Assembly: GCA_024635655.1 (NCBI GenBank)
Contig: JAGXIL010000024.1
Location: forward strand, 124,001-188,000
Reading direction: 5' to 3'
Length of the DNA: 64,000 nt
DNA from: Gillisia sp.
GTDB lineage: Bacteria > Bacteroidota > Bacteroidia > Flavobacteriales > Flavobacteriaceae
The position numbers and the translations under genes were made by a program. Under the pieces are notes generated by a model. The model did not search any database. It worked only from the letters and a program-made list of their open reading frames with translations, and was not told the origin of the DNA. Of this stretch, positions 58,382 through 64,000 are shown one piece after another; position 1 is the stretch's first letter; every line of letters begins with the position of its first letter.

Positions 58382-59977
58382 ATGAGACGCAGGATAGAAA
58401 AGCTCACGTATTTACTTTATTTTTTGAGTTATTTTTTGATGCTTATTAATCCAGGGGTTTACTGGGATGACTGGACCATCTTTAATATGGATGCCAAAGG
58501 AATAATGAGTCAATACTATGGAAATGGTAATCTTCCAAATGGGTACTTTCATTTATTACTCAAGGAATTTTCCGGTTCTCCGCTTCTGTATCATGCATTG
58601 GCTTTTGTTTTTAAACTGGTAGGAATATTTACCCTTTTTAGAATACTGGAAAAATTTAGCCTATCACATAAAGAGACAATGTTCTGGAAGATTTCCATTT
58701 TAATTTATAGCATTTTTCCGCATTATGATACGCTTATTACAATGATCATGCTTAATAGTACACTGCGTTTGTTCTTATTTATTGTTGCAACATTCTGTTT
58801 GGTAAAGTATTTATTTGAGAGGAAGATAATTTACAGAATCTTAAGTTTAATTCTTTTTTTCCTTTCCTTTTTCACAAACTCTTTTTTAGTTTTTTATCTT
58901 TTTCCTTTTCTATTCATTTTAACCATTGGTGACTCTAATTTATTTTTGCAAAAAAAGTTCTATTCCAGTGGTGCTTTTGTGAAATTTATTTTTTTACGAG
59001 CAGTTAAATATCTTGATTTCCTTCTACTGCCTTTTCTATTTTGGTTTATACGGCAACAGTTTTTTATGCCTTCTGCTCATTATGAACAGATAGGATATAA
59101 TGAAGTAAAACTTGAATCTCTCCTGCAAATACCTTATAAGTTTGTGGTGTTGGTTTATATTTTTGTTGCAGATCTTTTGCCCTTTATAAACGAGGCTCTT
59201 CAGTACTTGGAACTTTGGATATTGTTTGCAATAGCAGCATATGTCAGCTATTTAGTTCTTTCAAAAATAAATCTGGATTTTAAAATTTCGTGGAAGATGC
59301 TTGTTTTGGGAATTATTTTATTTCTTGCAGGAGCTTTTCCTTACCTGATGGTAAATAAATATCCTACTTATCTTGATTACATGTCACGCCATCAACTACT
59401 GGTTGGTTTTGGTGCAAGCTTAAGCTTTTGTGCAATTATTTTTCTTCTGCAATCTTCTATTGCTAAACGTGTGCTATTGTCTGGCAGTATTGCAGCTTTT
59501 GTTTGTATTAACGTTTTTATCCAGTTTAGTTTTTTTAAAGGATATATGAAGCAGGAAGTTTTTCAAAATTATTTTACTGCGGAAAATATTAGCAGCGATA
59601 TTTCTAAAACTATCATATTAGAGGATGCCACTGTGGATTTCACCCAAAAGGGAAATCCTGTAAAGTTTTATGCTTTTGCAGGCATGTTAAAACGTTTAAA
59701 TGAAAAAGAAAACATTGTTTTAGCAACAGAAAAGGATCTAAATAGCTATTTAAAAAATGAATTATTTTCTATTATCAAACCATACAATTATCAATATAAT
59801 TTATCAGATTACCAATATGTTGACCCATATCAAAAACTTGTAGTAAATTATACTGAAAAGGAGAAACCTCTGTTTCCCATTTTTACTTACTACGGACAAT
59901 TTTTTTCCGGAAATAAAAATGCATGGAATGGCCATTTTCAGTTCAGATTAGAGTCACTGCCAAAAGGTGAAATTTAA
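58382..59977 (+). CDS. polytopic membrane protein, probable GT-C-type glycosyltransferase
   Basis: 531 aa, ~11+ TM segments, first-loop acidic motif 'NPGVYWDDWTIFNMD'. Confidence 0.5.
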   Translation: MRRRIEKLTYLLYFLSYFLMLINPGVYWDDWTIFNMDAKGIMSQYYGNGNLPNGYFHLLLKEFSGSPLLYHALAFVFKLVGIFTLFRILEKFSLSHKETMFWKISILIYSIFPHYDTLITMIMLNSTLRLFLFIVATFCLVKYLFERKIIYRILSLILFFLSFFTNSFLVFYLFPFLFILTIGDSNLFLQKKFYSSGAFVKFIFLRAVKYLDFLLLPFLFWFIRQQFFMPSAHYEQIGYNEVKLESLLQIPYKFVVLVYIFVADLLPFINEALQYLELWILFAIAAYVSYLVLSKINLDFKISWKMLVLGIILFLAGAFPYLMVNKYPTYLDYMSRHQLLVGFGASLSFCAIIFLLQSSIAKRVLLSGSIAAFVCINVFIQFSFFKGYMKQEVFQNYFTAENISSDISKTIILEDATVDFTQKGNPVKFYAFAGMLKRLNEKENIVLATEKDLNSYLKNELFSIIKPYNYQYNLSDYQYVDPYQKLVVNYTEKEKPLFPIFTYYGQFFSGNKNAWNGHFQFRLESLPKGEI

Positions 59978-60092
59978 AACAAGAATTACAATGTTAAATT
60001 TTATAATATATTTATAATACTAAAATGCCTCAACCCTAAGCATATGATTAAATTCGCGTGCTTAATGAATCACACTTTAATATGAAACAATA

Positions 60093-61280
60093 TTGGATAT
60101 TTTAGAGCTCATTGGTAGAGATAGAATGTTTTTTGATGCGGATATTCATGCGCACCAAGACGAACTGCAGGAGATTATATCCAGTTCTTCATTTCTTGTT
60201 TTAGGAGGGGCCGGCTCGATTGGACAGGCAGTAACCAAGGAGATCTTCAATAGAAATCCTAAAAGGTTACATGTGGTTGATATTAGCGAAAACAATCTTG
60301 TTGAACTAGTCCGGGATCTGCGAAGTTCACAGGGGTATATATCAGGAGATTTTAAAACTTTTGCGCTGGATATAGGTTCGCTGGAATATGAATCCTTTAT
60401 TGAAAAGGGGTACGGCTATGATTATGTTCTTAATCTTTCGGCTCTTAAACATGTGCGAAGTGAAAAGGATCCCTGGACTTTAATGAGGATGATTGAGGTA
60501 AACATCTTTAATACAGACAAAACCATTCAGCAATCAATAGAACAGAATGCAAAGAAATATTTCTGTGTTTCTACTGATAAGGCAGCAAATCCCGTGAATA
60601 TGATGGGAGCCTCAAAGCGTATTATGGAAATGTTCCTTATGAGAAGAAGCAGGGAAATAAACATATCAACGGCTAGGTTCGCCAATGTGGCGTTTTCTGA
60701 TGGATCCTTGCTGCACGGTTTTAACCAAAGAATCCAGAAAAGACAGCCAATTGTTGCTCCAAATGATGTTAAGAGGTATTTTGTTACGCCAAAAGAATCA
60801 GGGGAACTATGTTTAATGTCATGTATTTTTGGAGAGAATAGGGATATATTTTTCCCAAAACTAAACGAAAACCTGCACCTGATTTCTTTTGCAGAAATTG
60901 CTGTAAAATATCTAAAACAACTGGGATACGAACCTTACTTGTGTGAAACAGAAGATGAAGCCCGGGAATTAGTAAAAGTGTTACCGGAACAAAAAAAATG
61001 GCCCTGTCTTTTTACTGAAAGTGATACTACCGGAGAAAAGGATTTTGAAGAATTTTTTACTAAAAATGAAGAACTTGATCTAAACCGCTTTTTGAATTTA
61101 GGGGTGATAAAAAATGGGTTGCAGGTAGAGGAACAGAAACTCACACGTTTTGAAAAAGAAATTTCCTCTCTTCGAAAATCCAAAAAATGGTCAAAAGAAC
61201 AAATTGTAGATCTTTTCAATTTTATGATCCCACAGTTTGGGCATGAGGAAAAGGGGAAATATCTGGATAGTAAAATGTAA
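60093..61280 (+). CDS. SDR polysaccharide biosynthesis protein, UDP-GlcNAc 4,6-dehydratase-like (FlaA1/LegB type)
   Basis: 'FLVLGGAGSIGQAVTKEIFNRNPKRLHVVDISENNLVELVRDLRS', 'CVSTDKAANPVNMMGASKRIMEMFL', 'RFANVAFSDGSLLHGF'. TTG start at 60093; ATG at 60126 is an alternative. Confidence 0.85.
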   Translation: MDILELIGRDRMFFDADIHAHQDELQEIISSSSFLVLGGAGSIGQAVTKEIFNRNPKRLHVVDISENNLVELVRDLRSSQGYISGDFKTFALDIGSLEYESFIEKGYGYDYVLNLSALKHVRSEKDPWTLMRMIEVNIFNTDKTIQQSIEQNAKKYFCVSTDKAANPVNMMGASKRIMEMFLMRRSREINISTARFANVAFSDGSLLHGFNQRIQKRQPIVAPNDVKRYFVTPKESGELCLMSCIFGENRDIFFPKLNENLHLISFAEIAVKYLKQLGYEPYLCETEDEARELVKVLPEQKKWPCLFTESDTTGEKDFEEFFTKNEELDLNRFLNLGVIKNGLQVEEQKLTRFEKEISSLRKSKKWSKEQIVDLFNFMIPQFGHEEKGKYLDSKM

Positions 61281-61346
61281 GATTAATTAAGGAACAGAAA
61301 CCAAGATCAAAATTATTATAGGTTAAAATTGTAAAAATTCTAATGA

Positions 61347-61970
61347 ATGCGTAAAGAAACAGTGGCTTTGGTTGGGTATTCAGAGCATGGGATCGTAGTT
61401 GCTGAAGCTGCCCTTGAACAAGGTTTAAGGCTTAAATACTATACTGAAGTTAAGGAAAGGGAAGTAAATCCTTTTGATCTTGAATATTTAGGTAATGAAA
61501 GAGAAGGTAATTTTTTAGGTTGGGATTCTGAGATTGTATTTGTGCTGGGTATTGGAGATAACAAGATCAGAAAAAGATCAGCCGAACTGATAAGATCAAA
61601 GAAAAAAGAAGTCCTTAATGTAATACATCCATTGGGATCAATTTCAAAAAAAGTTGAGATTGGATATGGAAATTTTATATCAAAGGGAGTACTAATAAAT
61701 CCTTTAGTGGAGATTGGTGATTTTTGCATTTTAAATACCGGAAGTATAGTTGAACACGAGTGTGTAATTGGTAATGCGGTACATATTGCACCTGGAGCTG
61801 TTTTGGCGGGCACTGTAAAAGTTGGTGATTATACATTTATTGGAGCCAATGCCGTAATAAAGCAAGGGGTACAAATTGGAAGCAATGTCATTATTGGAGC
61901 AGGAACTGTAGTACTTCACGATGTAGAGGATAACGAGAAAATAGTGGGAAATCCAGGAAGAGTAATATGA
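61347..61970 (+). CDS. NeuD/PglD-family sugar acyltransferase (left-handed beta-helix)
   Basis: Hexapeptide repeats 'INPLVEIGDFCILNTGSIVEHECVIGNAVHIAPGAVLAGTVKVGDYTFIGANAVIKQGVQIGSNVIIGAGTVV'. Confidence 0.88.
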   Translation: MRKETVALVGYSEHGIVVAEAALEQGLRLKYYTEVKEREVNPFDLEYLGNEREGNFLGWDSEIVFVLGIGDNKIRKRSAELIRSKKKEVLNVIHPLGSISKKVEIGYGNFISKGVLINPLVEIGDFCILNTGSIVEHECVIGNAVHIAPGAVLAGTVKVGDYTFIGANAVIKQGVQIGSNVIIGAGTVVLHDVEDNEKIVGNPGRVI

Positions 61971-62977
61971 TAAAGAGAGTTATAATAATTGCTGAGGCCG
62001 GAGTTAATCATAATGGTAGTTTAGATAGAGCAAAGGAACTTATTGATGTGGCCGCAGATGCCGGAGTGGATTACGTAAAGTTTCAGACATTTAAAGCAGA
62101 TAAAATGGTAACCCGGTCTGCAAAAAGAGCAGCTTATCAAAATTCGAATACCGGCGATGCTGATTCTCAACACGAGATGCTGAAAAAACTTGAGCTTTCT
62201 GAAGAGATGCACGTGGAGTTGATAAGGCATTGCGATCAAAGGTCGGTAAAGTTTCTTTCCACAGGATTTGATCTGGAAAGTCTTGAATTTCTTAATTCTA
62301 TAGGATTAGAACTTTTTAAGATCCCTTCTGGTGAAATTACAAATCTTCCATATTTGCGAAAGATAGCCGGCTTCCGAAAACCTATAGTGATGTCAACTGG
62401 AATGGCGACCATGGAAGAAGTAGAAAATGCTTTTGATATCCTTGTGAAGGAGGGCGTGAATAAAGACGATATTACCATTGTTCATTGCAACACAGAATAT
62501 CCCACTCCTATGGAAGATGTCAATTTAAAAGCAATGAATTATATAGGTAAAAAACTTTTCGTTAACACCGGTTATTCAGACCACACGCTGGGAATAGAAG
62601 TTCCTATAGCAGCTGTTGCTTTAGGAGCCCGGGTTATTGAAAAACATTTCACACTTAGCAGGGACTTACCCGGTCCAGATCATAGGGCTTCATTAGAACC
62701 TGTAGAATTAGCAGCTATGGTAAAAGCCATTCGAAATATTGAAAAAGCGACAAGCGGTAGCGGGATAAAAGAGCCATCAGCTTCAGAAAAAAAGAACAAA
62801 GAAATAGTAAGAAAGAGTATCGTTGCAAAAGTTCAAATTTTAAAGGGAGAGACTTTTTCAGAGGAAAATATTTCTCTTAAGAGGCCGGGAATGGGGTTGT
62901 CTCCCATGCTATGGGATGAGGTTCTGGGAAAAAAAGCTCAAAAAGATTTCATTGAAGATGAATTTATAAAAATATAA
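61967..62977 (+). CDS. N-acetylneuraminate/legionaminate synthase family (NeuB/LegI)
   Basis: 'IIAEAGVNHNGSLDRAKELIDVAADAGVDYVKFQTFKADKMVT', 'STGFDLESLEFLNSIGLELFKIPSGEITNLPYL', C-terminal SAF-like 'RKSIVAKVQILKGETFSEENISLKRPG'. Confidence 0.93.
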   Translation: MIKRVIIIAEAGVNHNGSLDRAKELIDVAADAGVDYVKFQTFKADKMVTRSAKRAAYQNSNTGDADSQHEMLKKLELSEEMHVELIRHCDQRSVKFLSTGFDLESLEFLNSIGLELFKIPSGEITNLPYLRKIAGFRKPIVMSTGMATMEEVENAFDILVKEGVNKDDITIVHCNTEYPTPMEDVNLKAMNYIGKKLFVNTGYSDHTLGIEVPIAAVALGARVIEKHFTLSRDLPGPDHRASLEPVELAAMVKAIRNIEKATSGSGIKEPSASEKKNKEIVRKSIVAKVQILKGETFSEENISLKRPGMGLSPMLWDEVLGKKAQKDFIEDEFIKI

Positions 62978-62980
62978 TAA

Positions 62981-63931
62981 ATGGAAATCAGAAATTACAA
63001 ACAGGGAGATGAAGTAAAAATCCTGCACCTGTTTGAAATAGTTTTTGGTAAGAAGATGTCTATGGAATATTGGAAATGGAGATTCTTAAATAATCCTTTT
63101 TCAAAAGACATGTTAATCCATTTAATGTGGGAGGATGAAAATTTAATAGGCCAATATGCACTCTCACCCGTGGAGATGAAAGTGGATGGAAAAAAAAAGA
63201 AGGCAGCCCTGGCAATGAGTTTAATGACTCATCCGGATTATCAGGGCATGGGAGTATTTGCGAAATTAGGCCACAGTCTGCACGAGGAATTAAAAAGCAA
63301 ATACGGTTACCATATGATCTTTGCATTTCCTAATAACAAAACGCATTCTCATTATGGGTTTGTAAAAAACCTGGGATGGAAGGATATTGCCATTATTCCT
63401 ATGATGAGCGTAAAGTCACAGGATCTAAGGTTTAAGATTGGAGATAAAACGAATTATTCTTTGCTGGATTCTTTTGACGGAGTAGAGGATGAATGTAATA
63501 ATTCCAACAAGCCGGTAAGGATCAACTATACCCCCGAATATCTACAATGGAGATATATGGATAATCCTTCGACAGCTTATAAGATAATTAGGCTGGATAA
63601 CAAAAATGGATTTGCAGTGTATAAAGTAATTTCGTCCTTCAGTGGAGATGGGAATTATGAAATAGACCTCATGGAAGTCGTGTTTGGCAATGATCCCCGT
63701 TTACTTTCTGAAATTTTAAATGCTATTATTGATATTGAACAGGACATAAAACTTAATAGTTTCAATATATGGAAATCAATTTTTGCTGAAGATCATATAT
63801 GGTATGAGAAACTTGGTTTCAAGATAAGTCAGCCTCTTAATTATTTGAGCTATCTTGATTTTGAGGATCAGGCCTTGGTTTCTGATTTCAGGAACTGGGA
63901 AATTGGAATGGGTTACTCAGATGTATTTTAG
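62981..63931 (+). CDS. GNAT family N-acetyltransferase
   Basis: 'ALAMSLMTHPDYQGMGVFAKLGHSLHEEL' GNAT motif A; 3 bp after neuB-like stop. Confidence 0.78.
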   Translation: MEIRNYKQGDEVKILHLFEIVFGKKMSMEYWKWRFLNNPFSKDMLIHLMWEDENLIGQYALSPVEMKVDGKKKKAALAMSLMTHPDYQGMGVFAKLGHSLHEELKSKYGYHMIFAFPNNKTHSHYGFVKNLGWKDIAIIPMMSVKSQDLRFKIGDKTNYSLLDSFDGVEDECNNSNKPVRINYTPEYLQWRYMDNPSTAYKIIRLDNKNGFAVYKVISSFSGDGNYEIDLMEVVFGNDPRLLSEILNAIIDIEQDIKLNSFNIWKSIFAEDHIWYEKLGFKISQPLNYLSYLDFEDQALVSDFRNWEIGMGYSDVF

Positions 63932-63933
63932 AT

Positions 63934-64000
63934 ATGACGAAAAAAAGAAAAGTTATTGCAGTAACAGGTGCAAGGTCAGAATACGATCTTCTATACAGCG
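63934..64000 (+). CDS. UDP-N-acetylglucosamine 2-epimerase (hydrolysing, NeuC/LegG-like), 3' truncated by window edge
   Basis: 'MTKKRKVIAVTGARSEYDLLYS' matches the NeuC N-terminal signature. Confidence 0.75.
   Translation, partial: MTKKRKVIAVTGARSEYDLLYS

Overview
AT-rich Bacteroidota (Flavobacteriia-like) chromosomal segment; taxonomy is inferred from gene content and codon style only. The left part (about 1-38 kb) is mostly housekeeping and envelope genes: bPH2 proteins, a fused E1 2-oxoacid dehydrogenase, an M1-peptidase-like beta-barrel protein lacking HExxH, a LOG protein, uvrA, a REC-like/PAS/LuxR regulator, three tandem paralogous lipoproteins with different C-termini, two astacin-like lipoproteins interleaved with an intact glmM and a glmM fragment, a lipid A-type acyltransferase, rhomboid, SIMPL, a TlpA-like thioredoxin, a GAF protein, an HD-PycTM (Pycsar effector-like) protein, a metallophosphoesterase fused to an Omp85-like barrel, MscS and Dps. 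The right part (about 38-64 kb) is a surface polysaccharide locus: fucosyltransferase-like genes, flippase, two DegT aminotransferases, two UDP-sugar dehydrogenases, epimerases, RfbA/RfbB, pyruvyltransferase, sulfotransferase, GT2/GT-C enzymes and a nonulosonic (legionaminic/sialic-type) acid module that runs off the right edge. Most notable: (1) a duplicated astacin-glmM-acyltransferase block that appears to have decayed reciprocally; (2) the lipoprotein triplet with a shared N-terminal module and swapped, Ca-binding-type C-termini; (3) the HD-PycTM gene without an adjacent cyclase; (4) a four-helix-bundle (S23/IVS-type) ORF inside the polysaccharide locus, flanked by inverted short-repeat arrays; (5) an rfbB remnant at the locus edge. 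No CRISPR array, rRNA or tRNA was recognised by eye. All family calls come from reading motifs, with no database search.
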